DNA from: an uncultured Porphyromonas sp.
Lineage (GTDB): Bacteria > Bacteroidota > Bacteroidia > Bacteroidales > Porphyromonadaceae
Direction: 5' to 3'
Length of the DNA: 6,372 nt
Assembly (NCBI GenBank): GCA_945867245.1
Contig: CAMBHQ010000051.1
Location: 1 to 6,372 of the forward strand
Shown: in pieces, positions 1 to 5,512 of the stretch
How positions within the stretch are numbered: position 1 is the first letter of the stretch
Layout: each line of letters opens with the position of its first letter
Position numbers and translations under genes: made by a program
Notes under the pieces: generated by a model
What the model was told of the DNA's origin: nothing
What the model saw: the letters and a program-made list of their open reading frames with translations, nothing else
The model's database searches: none

Positions 1-1
1 G

Positions 2-124
2 AGCTGTAAGTACACAAGTGCGGAGCGCAACTTCTGGGGGCCTGAGTATGATGCTACTCGCCCCAGAGTGTTAAAGGGAGCAAATAATCAGGAGACGTTG
101 GTCTATACAAAGACTCAGGAATGA
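2..124 (+). CDS. 3' end of an unidentified upstream gene (partial)
   Basis: The frame beginning at base 2 stays open for 40 codons and stops at TGA 122-124. The encoded tail is hydrophilic, rich in Asn, Thr, Tyr, Glu and Lys, and ends in VYTKTQE. Its stop overlaps the next gene's start as ATGA (121-124), an arrangement typical of translationally coupled operon partners. This also explains why the acyltransferase has no ribosome binding site at normal distance. I do not recognise the family, and the visible part shows no domain motif. An open run of 40 codons can occur by chance, so the junction is the main support. If real, it probably belongs to the same surface polysaccharide or envelope-modification operon as the acyltransferase (inference). 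Confidence 0.5.
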   Translation, partial: SCKYTSAERNFWGPEYDATRPRVLKGANNQETLVYTKTQE

Positions 125-2055
125 TGGCTATGACTAATTCTGGGGCTTATCGTCGCGATATTGATGGGCTTAGGGCCTTGGCGGTGTTGGCCGTTACTAT
201 ATTTCATTTCGGGCAGCATTATCTACCTGGGGGCTTTCTAGGTGTTGATATCTTTTTTGTTATCTCGGGGTTTCTGATAACGAGTGCCCTACATCGTAGT
301 ATTAGCTCGGCTACATTCTCTTTCCGAGACTTCTACATGCGTAGGATACGTCGCATCCTACCGGCTTTTTTCGTGATGCTCCTTGTCGGGCTCGGATTAG
401 CTTGGGCCACCTTCGAGCCTGACGCTCTGGGGACGACCTCCCAAGATGGTTTTGCCTCGGCTTTTTTCTTTGCTAACATACACTTTGCACAGGGTAGTGG
501 CTACTTCGACCTCTGGTCCGAGGAGCGACTATTCTTGCATATATGGTCTCTGTCTATAGAGGAGCAGTACTACTTTGTATTCCCGATTTTGCTACTCCTC
601 TTGGCTCGGGTAGGCAGGTTGTGGAAGCATCTGTTTTATATCCTCATAGCCTTGCTTCTGTTCTTGCTATCAAGTGTACTATGGTTTAGGCCGGAGCAGT
701 TAGGTTGGGATGTCTATTACTTGCCCCATCTACGCTTTGCGGAGCTACTAGTAGGTAGCCTCCTAGCTGTTGCTGTAGAGCGTAAGTTGCTGGGGGGGGG
801 TATTTTAGCTATACCTCTATGGCGGACGGCTCTGAGTACTCTCGCTCTATTTGTCTTGATTGCCTGTATGTATTATGGCGAATACTTCGTGGCACCGTGG
901 TTCCCTGGGGTGCTGGCTCTAGTCCCCTGTGTGGCTACTGCTATGCTCCTGTACTCCAATGATAGTGATACATGGGTATCTAGGCTCTTCTCTCTACCTA
1001 TCTTTGTGTGGGTGGGTAAGATTTCGTACTCCCTGTATCTCTGGCATTGGCTCGTGTTGGCGTATTTCCGTTACTTTTTAGGCCCTGGCGAGCTAGGTCT
1101 GGCACTCAATGTTATTGCTGCAGCCTTGATGCTCATCTGCTCGGCCCTCTCGTACTATCTAGTAGAGCAACCACTCAGGCATATTAATTGGAGTTTCCGT
1201 CGTACAGCTATCTTGCTATACGCACTTCCTGCTCTGTCGGTATTGCTGATAACCAAGCACGAGTCTATCCTATCCCGCATAGAGGCTCTGTCTGCGTATG
1301 TCCGTTCTTCGGACCAAATATCAAATGCTAAGCCAGAGGACAAGGCGCCAACTTCCTCTCAGAGCGAAAGCAAACAACCCGATTGGCTCGATTTTAGAGG
1401 GGATAGCACAGCGAGAGCATCGGTACTCGTTGCGGGCGACTCTCATACATGGCATTTGACGGCTTTTGTGGATAGCATTGGTCGGCACGAGGGCTGGCGT
1501 GCTTTGCATTCGAGCGTCTCTGGGACGCCCTTCCTCTTCGGATATGTAGCTTCCCGCTCTCATCAAGACTCCGCGGCATATAAGCGGTTAGAATATCTGA
1601 GTCGAGAATATCACAAGTATGATGTCGTTGTCTTAGCCTCCGCTTGGGGCAATATGGCCTATGCGCCAACAGATGAGGATTTCTTGCCTGCTCTAGAGCG
1701 CACTATCAAGCAGCTATTGGCCGAGGGAAAGCAGGTTATAGTGCTCAATAGTATGTACCATGTGCCCCCGCTGACACGGGCGAACTATAGCCCATGGGTG
1801 GCTCGGTGTCTGTATCGCTTCAAGACGCAGAAGTCTGGGATGTATTACAAGTACAAGGCGAATGCCAATCGGGTAAAGCTGCTCGTCGAACGCTATCCCG
1901 CTGCGCGCTGGATAGACCTTGCCGAGGAACTGCCCGATGATGGTTTGGTCGATGGTGTCCAAATCTATAGAGATGCTACCCATATCAACGAGCATGGAGC
2001 TGAGCTCCTCGCCAAACGTTTCTTGGATAAGGGACTTAGTATTGTCGAGAGGTAA
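121..2055 (+). CDS. membrane O-acyltransferase, acyltransferase-3 plus SGNH domains (OafA/YrhL type)
   Basis: Predicted integral inner-membrane enzyme that moves acyl (usually acetyl) groups across the membrane onto a surface glycan such as O-antigen, capsule or another envelope sugar; the acceptor cannot be read from sequence. Residues about 10-375 form the acyltransferase-3 domain: RRDIDGLRALAVL with His29, the FLGVDIFFVISGFL block, FYMRRIRRILPAFF (71-84) and SLSIEEQYYFVFP (143-155), with roughly ten hydrophobic helices. A polar linker (about 385-425) leads to a periplasmic SGNH domain with nucleophile motif GDSH (439-442, Ser441) and the catalytic DxxH pair Asp618 and His621 (DATH). The 644-residue length is normal for the fused family. 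The first ATG is preferred because it forms an ATGA overlap with the upstream frame; ATGs at 124 and 130 are alternatives. A nine-G tract crosses codons 224-227. The gene appears intact. Confidence 0.93.
   Translation: MMAMTNSGAYRRDIDGLRALAVLAVTIFHFGQHYLPGGFLGVDIFFVISGFLITSALHRSISSATFSFRDFYMRRIRRILPAFFVMLLVGLGLAWATFEPDALGTTSQDGFASAFFFANIHFAQGSGYFDLWSEERLFLHIWSLSIEEQYYFVFPILLLLLARVGRLWKHLFYILIALLLFLLSSVLWFRPEQLGWDVYYLPHLRFAELLVGSLLAVAVERKLLGGGILAIPLWRTALSTLALFVLIACMYYGEYFVAPWFPGVLALVPCVATAMLLYSNDSDTWVSRLFSLPIFVWVGKISYSLYLWHWLVLAYFRYFLGPGELGLALNVIAAALMLICSALSYYLVEQPLRHINWSFRRTAILLYALPALSVLLITKHESILSRIEALSAYVRSSDQISNAKPEDKAPTSSQSESKQPDWLDFRGDSTARASVLVAGDSHTWHLTAFVDSIGRHEGWRALHSSVSGTPFLFGYVASRSHQDSAAYKRLEYLSREYHKYDVVVLASAWGNMAYAPTDEDFLPALERTIKQLLAEGKQVIVLNSMYHVPPLTRANYSPWVARCLYRFKTQKSGMYYKYKANANRVKLLVERYPAARWIDLAEELPDDGLVDGVQIYRDATHINEHGAELLAKRFLDKGLSIVER
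792..800 (+). repeat. nine-G homopolymer tract inside the acyltransferase gene
   Basis: Nine consecutive G bases encode the end of Leu224 through Gly227, between two membrane segments. By direct reading, losing one G gives codons GTA TTT TAG, a stop at 806-808. Gaining one G moves translation to a frame that stops at TGA 960-962. Either change removes the second half of the membrane domain and the whole SGNH domain. Poly-G tracts of this length in surface-modifying enzymes are a known slipped-strand switch in several host-associated bacteria. That it switches here is inference. Confidence 0.9.
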
Positions 2056-2078
2056 GTTTTAGCCTCTATATAGACTGC

Positions 2079-2117
2079 CCCCCAGTCCTCACCGAGAGGG
2101 CTGGGGGCTTTGCTTTT
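2079..2117 (+). terminator. intrinsic terminator of the acyltransferase unit
   Basis: The arms 2079-2090 and 2096-2107 form a 12-bp stem (one G-T wobble) around the loop ACCGA, followed by CTTTGCTTTT. It begins 23 bp after the acyltransferase stop. This is the clearest classical + strand terminator in the window and separates the surface-modification unit from the sigma operon. Confidence 0.85.
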
Positions 2118-2200
2118 GAAATTAGGTGTAGCAATTATTGAAATCGTACTCCTTACTTGTTGCTTGCTATGTCTTTGATGTATATGTATTTGTGTCTGTA

Positions 2201-2231
2201 TCTCTGAAATTCTTTATCCTTGTCTCTGAAA
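2201..2231 (+). repeat. direct repeat TCTCTGAAA, 22 bp apart
   Basis: TCTCTGAAA occurs at 2201-2209 and again at 2223-2231, so equivalent bases are 22 bp (about two helical turns) apart. Both copies lie in the AT-rich stretch upstream of the sigma-operon promoter. They could be activator half-sites, but a chance repeat is also possible. No other gene or RNA was seen in the spacer from 2118 to 2255. Confidence 0.35.
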
Positions 2232-2255
2232 AGATTGTTGCCACTGCCCACTAGT

Positions 2256-2284
2256 TGTAACATTTCCGTAGCCCTTGCGTCTTA
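2256..2284 (+). promoter_or_regulatory. candidate ECF-type promoter for the sigma operon
   Basis: TGTAAC (2256-2261) resembles the AAC-containing -35 element recognised by many ECF sigma factors. CGTCTTA (2278-2284) matches the CGTC-type -10 element. The gap between AAC and CGTC is exactly 16 bp, a normal ECF spacing. The expected start of transcription is near 2290, giving a leader of about 30 nt before the ATG at 2319. Such a promoter ahead of an ECF gene implies autoregulation. The match is by eye and Bacteroidetes ECF promoters are poorly catalogued. Confidence 0.5.
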
Positions 2285-2318
2285 TAGATGTAGATTAGTA
2301 ACAGACCATAGTAAGACT

Positions 2319-2816
2319 ATGCCGTACACCGAAGACGACTTCGCGCGCCATTACCTGCCACAGCGCCCACGGGTCCTGCAGCTCTGCCGACAGATGCTCG
2401 GCAATAGCGAGGATGCCGAGGATGCCTGCCAAGAGGTATATATCAAGCTCTGGGCACAGCGTACTCGACTGGCCGAGGTGGCGCAGCCCTTTGCTTTCGT
2501 TATCCGTGTGGCACGCAACTATTGCCTAGACCGCCTGCGTATGAACTTCCCCATAGAGCTGTCGCTAGAGGAAAACCTCACGCCCGAAGCCGAGCTGGAG
2601 GACGAGGGACGAGAGCAGCGAGAGGAACTCCTCTGCCGAATAGAGGACTGGAGCCACCAACTGGACGAGCCACAGCGCTCCATCTTTCGCCTCGTACACT
2701 ACGAGGGCAAGCCCCATGCCGAGGTAGCCGAGCGATTAGGCCTTACCGAGGTCAATGTGCGGGTCATTATATCCCGCCTACGCAAGAAACTCAAAGAGCA
2801 AATAAGCAATGAATAA
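2319..2816 (+). CDS. ECF-type RNA polymerase sigma factor
   Basis: Directs RNA polymerase to a dedicated promoter set, probably in response to an envelope or stress signal. The 165-residue product has the two-domain ECF layout. Region 2 spans about residues 7-75, with SEDAEDACQEVYIKLW (30-45) and the FAFVIRVARNYCLDRLR helix (58-74). An acidic linker (about 80-103) follows. Region 4 spans about 112-162, with LDEPQRSIFRLVHYEGK and the helix-turn-helix AEVAERLGLTEVNVRVIISR. There is no extra C-terminal domain. The frame is open further upstream to a TTG at 2220, but that would add 33 residues unlike any sigma domain and would run through the candidate promoter, so the ATG at 2319 is chosen. The last 8 bases overlap the next gene, indicating coupled translation with a partner that is probably its anti-sigma factor. 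Confidence 0.93.
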   Translation: MPYTEDDFARHYLPQRPRVLQLCRQMLGNSEDAEDACQEVYIKLWAQRTRLAEVAQPFAFVIRVARNYCLDRLRMNFPIELSLEENLTPEAELEDEGREQREELLCRIEDWSHQLDEPQRSIFRLVHYEGKPHAEVAERLGLTEVNVRVIISRLRKKLKEQISNE

Positions 2817-3279
2817 CTATACCAATGGCCTAGAGGCCCGCATCGAGCACTTGCTCGCCCGCTACTACGAGGGGGAGACCACGCCCGACGAAGAGCTAGA
2901 GCTCTATGCCCTGCTACTAGATGTCCGGGAGGGTGAGCCCTACTATACGGATGCTGTGCTACTGCGCAGCCAGTACGAGCGCCCAGTGGAGCCCACACCA
3001 GTGGCCGAGCCTAGAACTGACGCATATCCTATCTTCCTCAGCCGTCGTTGGCTGTGGCCCGCCTCTATGGCGGCTGCCCTCGTGGCTGTGGGGCTGGGTC
3101 TGTGGCTACTGCGCCCTAGCGAAGACCCTCTGATGGCTCAGCGCAATGGTGCGGCCATGACTCAGGAGGAGGTCAATGTGGTCGTCGATGACGCCGTGAT
3201 GCGCCTAGCCACTGCCCTCGATAATAGTAGAGCCAAGAGTCAGCAAGCACTTATGCTGCTCGAGCATAAGCTAAGATGA
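2809..3279 (+). CDS. single-pass membrane protein, probable anti-sigma factor
   Basis: The 156-residue product has an acidic N-terminal part (about 1-60, including LLARYYEGETTPDEELEL), a Pro-rich stretch (59-74), one transmembrane helix (about 81-101, preceded by SRR) and a C-terminal domain of about 55 residues with a predicted amphipathic, possibly coiled-coil helix (about 119-155). The basic residues before the helix favour a cytoplasmic N-terminus. The YYEGETTPDEE segment resembles the start of small Bacteroidetes proteins encoded beside ECF sigma genes. I see no Cys or His zinc-binding motif of the classic ZAS type. Its start lies inside the sigma gene (8-base overlap), as expected for a co-produced inhibitor. 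The anti-sigma role is inferred from context and topology, not from a diagnostic motif. The 40 bases after it hold no obvious terminator, so the next gene is probably co-transcribed. Confidence 0.72.
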   Translation: MNNYTNGLEARIEHLLARYYEGETTPDEELELYALLLDVREGEPYYTDAVLLRSQYERPVEPTPVAEPRTDAYPIFLSRRWLWPASMAAALVAVGLGLWLLRPSEDPLMAQRNGAAMTQEEVNVVVDDAVMRLATALDNSRAKSQQALMLLEHKLR

Positions 3280-3319
3280 GATATTTACCCAAGACAACAT
3301 AAACTAATACACCGACATT

Positions 3320-3829
3320 ATGAAACAATGGAAACATCTGTGGAGCGCCTGCCTTATGGCGCTCGTACTACTCGTAACGAGTGTAAACCTATCCGCTCAG
3401 AAGCTGGATTATAGTAAGCTCGACAATAACCCCAACGTGGAGCGCGTCAAGCTCTCGGGGATGATGCTCAAGATGGGCCTTACGATGGCCAAGGAGAGCA
3501 ATGCCGAGGGGCGTAAAGTTGCCGAGGCCTTCCGAAATCTAAAGACTATGTATGTCTTCACCTCCGAGAATAAGACGGGCAAGAGTGATATCCTGAAGGC
3601 CTTCGCCCCTCTCCTGAGCGCAAAGGACGACAAGGTGGAGGAGCTACTCGACCAGAAGGATGCTCAGGATGGCGAGCGTGTCCGTATCTTTGGCATTAAG
3701 AAAGGTACCCAGCGCTTCAGTACACTGCTTATCCTGACAGAGGAAAAGGACGAGGCAGTGGCCGTGGTCTTCGAGGGCGATATGCACAAGGATGACCTAA
3801 TGACGCTCGCCAAGTCGGCCATGGACTAA
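3320..3829 (+). CDS. secreted DUF4252 family protein
   Basis: The 169-residue product begins with a Sec signal peptide (KxxK start, hydrophobic core about 10-22, likely cleavage near LSAQ at 24-27, no lipobox Cys), so it is probably periplasmic or exported. The mature part fits the DUF4252 pattern: NPNVERVKLSGMMLKMG (about 37-53), FRNLKTMYVFTSE (about 71-83), and a C-terminal half with a beta-rich region ending in EAVAVVFEGDM. The biochemical function of DUF4252 is unknown. These genes commonly sit in ECF sigma operons of Bacteroidetes. The position here, third after a sigma factor and a membrane protein, suggests an envelope-stress output or sensor, which is inference. Confidence 0.85.
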   Translation: MKQWKHLWSACLMALVLLVTSVNLSAQKLDYSKLDNNPNVERVKLSGMMLKMGLTMAKESNAEGRKVAEAFRNLKTMYVFTSENKTGKSDILKAFAPLLSAKDDKVEELLDQKDAQDGERVRIFGIKKGTQRFSTLLILTEEKDEAVAVVFEGDMHKDDLMTLAKSAMD

Positions 3830-3864
3830 GCGCCGAGCGCAAGGACCTGCACTGAGGCCAGTGC
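3830..3864 (+). terminator. weak paired hairpins after the DUF4252 gene
   Basis: Two short perfect hairpins follow the stop codon: GCGC-CGA-GCGC (3830-3840) and GCACTG-AGGC-CAGTGC (3849-3864). Neither is followed by a convincing T run. The second touches the -33 element of the hicA promoter. They may slow read-through from the sigma operon into hicAB, but this is a weak call. Confidence 0.35.
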
Positions 3865-3895
3865 TTGCAATGTTGTAACATATTTGTTACCTTTG
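3864..3895 (+). promoter_or_regulatory. hicAB promoter (Bacteroidetes type)
   Basis: CTTG (3864-3867) as the -33 element is followed, after 20 bp, by TACCTTTG (3888-3895), a full match to the Bacteroidetes -7 consensus TAnnTTTG. Transcription would start near 3900, leaving a short leader before hicA at 3924. The spacer contains a palindrome likely to be an operator. Confidence 0.75.
3875..3890. promoter_or_regulatory. palindromic operator candidate in the hicAB promoter
   Basis: GTAACA (3875-3880) and TGTTAC (3885-3890) form a perfect 6-bp inverted repeat around TATT. They lie between the -33 and -7 elements and overlap the first bases of the -7 box. A bound dimer would block RNA polymerase. 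HicB proteins with a C-terminal DNA-binding domain commonly repress their own operon at such palindromes; assigning this site to HicB is inference. Confidence 0.55.
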
Positions 3896-3923
3896 CATCG
3901 TGATATTTGATATGCGTTAAACT

Positions 3924-4112
3924 ATGAAGTATTCAGAACTCTATCGCCTTCTCCGAGCCAAAGGCTGGGTGTTGCAGGCGGGACAGGGGAAGCGCCATGA
4001 TAAGTGGACGCACCCAGATTACGATTACTTCATACCTGTGCCGAGGCATCAGTCCAAAGAAGTTCCGATAGGGACCCTTAGGGCGATAATGCGTAGCGCG
4101 GGCTTGGAGTAA
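3924..4112 (+). CDS. hicA: HicA mRNA interferase toxin
   Basis: HicA toxins have a small double-stranded-RNA-binding-like fold and cut mRNA independently of ribosomes, stopping growth when not held by HicB. The 62-residue protein is full length for the family. Its N-terminal helix segment (YSELYRLLRAKGW, 3-15) is followed by the loop and strand with the catalytic histidine, GKRHDKWTHP (22-31, His25). The family hallmark IPVPRHQSKEVPIGTL (37-52) and the closing helix RAIMRSAGL follow. No key residue is missing, so the toxin should be active. It is first in a two-gene operon with hicB, the usual order, behind a Bacteroidetes promoter with an internal palindrome. The 71-bp gap to hicB, holding a strong hairpin, is wider than in many hicAB pairs. 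Confidence 0.92.
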   Translation: MKYSELYRLLRAKGWVLQAGQGKRHDKWTHPDYDYFIPVPRHQSKEVPIGTLRAIMRSAGLE

Positions 4113-4121
4113 CGCTGATCA

Positions 4122-4148
4122 CCCTACCTCGCTCCGAGCGAGGTAGGG
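4122..4148 (+). other. perfect 12-bp hairpin between hicA and hicB
   Basis: CCCTACCTCGCT (4122-4133) pairs perfectly with AGCGAGGTAGGG (4137-4148) around a CCG loop. No T run follows on either strand, so it is not a standard intrinsic terminator. It begins 10 bases after the hicA stop and ends 35 bases before hicB. It could protect or process the mRNA and so set the toxin to antitoxin ratio, or act as a partial terminator. Confidence 0.8.
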
Positions 4149-4183
4149 AATATCACACCAAACTACGTAACAGAGAGACAGCA

Positions 4184-4576
4184 ATGTTAGCCATTATCGA
4201 GCGAGCCGAGGATAAGAGCTTCGCTATCTACACCGAGGAAGTACCAGGGCTATATGCTACGGGTATCACGGAGCAGGAAGCCCGAGAAGCATTCTGCGAG
4301 GTACTCGAGGAGCAGGCAGAGTATTACTACGAGCGCCATGGTGTGTACCCCGAGTGGTATGCAGACAAGGCGATTGAGTATCGTTATGACTTGTCGGCTT
4401 TCTTTAAGGCATTCCCTTTCTTCAATGTGAGCAAACTTGCGGAGGCCTTAGGCATCAACGCTAGCCTACTGCGCAAGTATAAGGAAGGTTTAGCGAGTGC
4501 TAGCCCCAAGCAACGGGAGTTGATACAGAGTCGGTATCACGACCTAATACGTACCCTCTCGGAGGTGCAATTCTAA
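4184..4576 (+). CDS. hicB: HicB antitoxin with C-terminal helix-turn-helix
   Basis: HicB binds and blocks HicA and usually represses the operon. Residues about 1-55 match the degenerate RNase-H-like HicB fold: a short strand (LAIIERAEDKSFAIY), EVPGLYATGITEQEAREAF with the PG(L)xATG turn (20-27), and a helix VLEEQAEYYYERHG. The C-terminal part (about 78-125) holds an XRE-like helix-turn-helix: NVSKLAEALGINASLLRKYKEG, then SPKQRELIQSRYHDLIRTL, giving a plausible DNA-binding domain for autoregulation. The 130-residue length is normal for HicB with this extension. The gene follows hicA on the same strand. The sequence AGAGAGACAG just ahead of the ATG is at best a weak ribosome binding site. The likely target is the palindrome in the hicA promoter (inference). 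Confidence 0.9.
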   Translation: MLAIIERAEDKSFAIYTEEVPGLYATGITEQEAREAFCEVLEEQAEYYYERHGVYPEWYADKAIEYRYDLSAFFKAFPFFNVSKLAEALGINASLLRKYKEGLASASPKQRELIQSRYHDLIRTLSEVQF

Positions 4577-4614
4577 TCCCCCAAGAGCAAGCGCAAAATC
4601 AAATATCACACAAT

Positions 4615-4632
4615 CGAGCCCCCGAAGGCTCG
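4615..4632 (+). other. small hairpin after hicB
   Basis: CGAGCC (4615-4620) pairs with GGCTCG (4627-4632) around CCCGAA. It directly precedes the larger terminator hairpin and lacks a T run of its own. It probably forms part of a compound 3' end of the hicAB transcript. Confidence 0.5.
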
Positions 4633-4633
4633 G

Positions 4634-4672
4634 CAAAGGCCCCATACCGTATACATCGGTATGGGGCCTTTG
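4634..4672 (+). terminator. hicAB terminator hairpin
   Basis: A perfect 16-bp stem (4634-4649 with 4657-4672) encloses the loop TATACAT. Its base is A-rich on the left and T-rich on the right (AAAGGCCCC...GGGGCCTTT), then TATT, so it could end transcription from either side. It is best assigned to the hicAB transcript. Confidence 0.75.
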
Positions 4673-4712
4673 TATTCAGGCTCATACAGTCTGGCAGGCA
4701 GGACGACAAAAG

Positions 4713-4756
4713 CAACATCCCCCCGAGTATCATCATTGATACTCGGGGGGATGTTG
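4713..4756 (-). terminator. strong terminator of the - strand gene, likely bidirectional
   Basis: A perfect 20-bp stem (4713-4732 with 4737-4756), including six consecutive C-G pairs, closes on a four-base TCAT loop. Read on the - strand it starts 9 bases past the stop of the gene at 4766-5347, and CTTTTG follows the stem. On the + strand it is followed by TTTA, giving a second barrier to transcripts from hicB. It sits at a convergent gene junction. Confidence 0.85.
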
Positions 4757-4765
4757 TTTATCTGC

Positions 4766-5347
4766 CTAAAGGTCCTTCAGCCTGTCTTCGTCAGAGAGTT
4801 CCATAAGTTCTCTGTCGATATATGCCATGGTAATTCTACTATGTCCGCGGGGAGCCATTATGCCGATATTAGTCTTCCCTACGTACCAGCGTGCCGCGAC
4901 TTCTCCTGAGCCGCTTGCTATGGCTCTCGATTTCTCCGCATCACTCTCATTATACAGGGACTCAGAGTCGTATTCCTCGTTTTCATGATCTGGCTCGCCA
5001 TACTTCTGAACGAGTAGATCTTTTAGATCCGAAAAGCTAGATAGGAGCATATCTTCTGATGTTTCTTTCTCGAAGATGACTACATAGCTTAATGTTTTAT
5101 TTCGGGCATATTCAACAAATATGCTTGACGTCTTAATTCCGGAGACTGAGGGGGTGTTTATGTAGCATTTCTCCTGTTCGCTGTAAATAGCTCTAGGGGC
5201 TATAGCATTCAATCGCTTCTCAAATTCAGCCTTTGTGATCCCGAGGGGGATGCCGAGGAGCCGAGCCTCTTGTGCTTGCTTCTCTTGTGCCAGCAGTCCT
5301 AATCCACAGAACAGACAGAGGAATAGGAGTTGTATTAGTCTTTTCAT
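4766..5347 (-). CDS. small secreted protein of unknown function
   Basis: The 193-residue product has a clear Sec signal peptide (MKR start, hydrophobic core LIQLLFLCLFCGLGLL, cleavage near LLAQ at about 18-21). The Cys residues do not fit a lipobox, so it is probably periplasmic or exported rather than a lipoprotein. The mature part opens with LLGIPLGITKAEFEKRL (30-46) and later has SSFSDLKDLLVQKYGEPD, a layout seen in small uncharacterised Bacteroidetes exported proteins. A low-complexity acidic Ser/Glu/Asp/Asn stretch (about 120-140) follows, then beta-like segments (AARWYVG, NIGIMAPRG, ITMAYID). I cannot assign a function. It is a single-gene unit with its own promoter and terminator, convergent with hicAB. 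Confidence 0.8.
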   Translation of the reverse strand: MKRLIQLLFLCLFCGLGLLAQEKQAQEARLLGIPLGITKAEFEKRLNAIAPRAIYSEQEKCYINTPSVSGIKTSSIFVEYARNKTLSYVVIFEKETSEDMLLSSFSDLKDLLVQKYGEPDHENEEYDSESLYNESDAEKSRAIASGSGEVAARWYVGKTNIGIMAPRGHSRITMAYIDRELMELSDEDRLKDL

Positions 5348-5382
5348 AATGCCGTAAGTTGTTATTTAGGTGAGTAATACCA

Positions 5383-5413
5383 CAAAGATAGCAGATTTCT
5401 GGCTTAGGCACAA
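5383..5413 (-). promoter_or_regulatory. promoter of the - strand secreted-protein gene
   Basis: On the - strand, TTG (5413-5411) is separated by 20 bp from TATCTTTG (5390-5383), a perfect match to the Bacteroidetes -7 consensus TAnnTTTG. The ATG lies 35 bases further on, at 5347. This supports the gene call and its start. Confidence 0.75.
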
Positions 5414-5445
5414 CGCCCGTCAGGACAAGCCCCAGACCTCTATAA

Positions 5446-5512
5446 TGGCCGCCTAATAGGTGGACACTTGTCCGCCTACCGAGCGGACGATCCTCTGCCT
5501 ATTAGGCGGCCA
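5446..5512. repeat. 15-bp perfect inverted repeat with nested alternative hairpins
   Basis: TGGCCGCCTAATAGG (5446-5460) is the exact reverse complement of CCTATTAGGCGGCCA (5498-5512). The 37 bp between them can form competing smaller hairpins: TAGGTGGACA with TGTCCGCCTA (5457-5478, one wobble) and GTCCGC with GCGGAC (5470-5488). The arms overlap units of the 23-bp array. It could be a cruciform, protein-binding sites in both orientations, or a remnant of a small mobile repeat. Confidence 0.75.

Noticed and set aside
32..67. Imperfect hairpin (GAGTA/TACTC core extended by GGGG/CCCC) as a terminator before the acyltransferase
   Set aside because: It needs bulges, has no T run, and lies inside an open frame that ends in an ATGA overlap with the acyltransferase, so it is more likely coding sequence.
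1155..1995. Several - strand frames of 60-90 codons within the acyltransferase gene
   Set aside because: They are shadows of a well-supported gene with catalytic motifs in the + frame.
2189..2222. Housekeeping promoter TTTG - 22 bp - TATCCTTG for the sigma operon
   Set aside because: The -7 box has one mismatch and the spacer is slightly long; the ECF-like pair downstream fits better. It remains possible as a second promoter.
2220..2318. Longer sigma factor starting at TTG 2220
   Set aside because: It would add 33 residues with no sigma-family character and run through the candidate promoter at 2256-2284; the ATG at 2319 gives a normal ECF length.
4661..4909. + strand 82-codon reading frame
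   Set aside because: It spans the terminator hairpins and runs antisense through the secreted-protein gene; it has no protein-like features.
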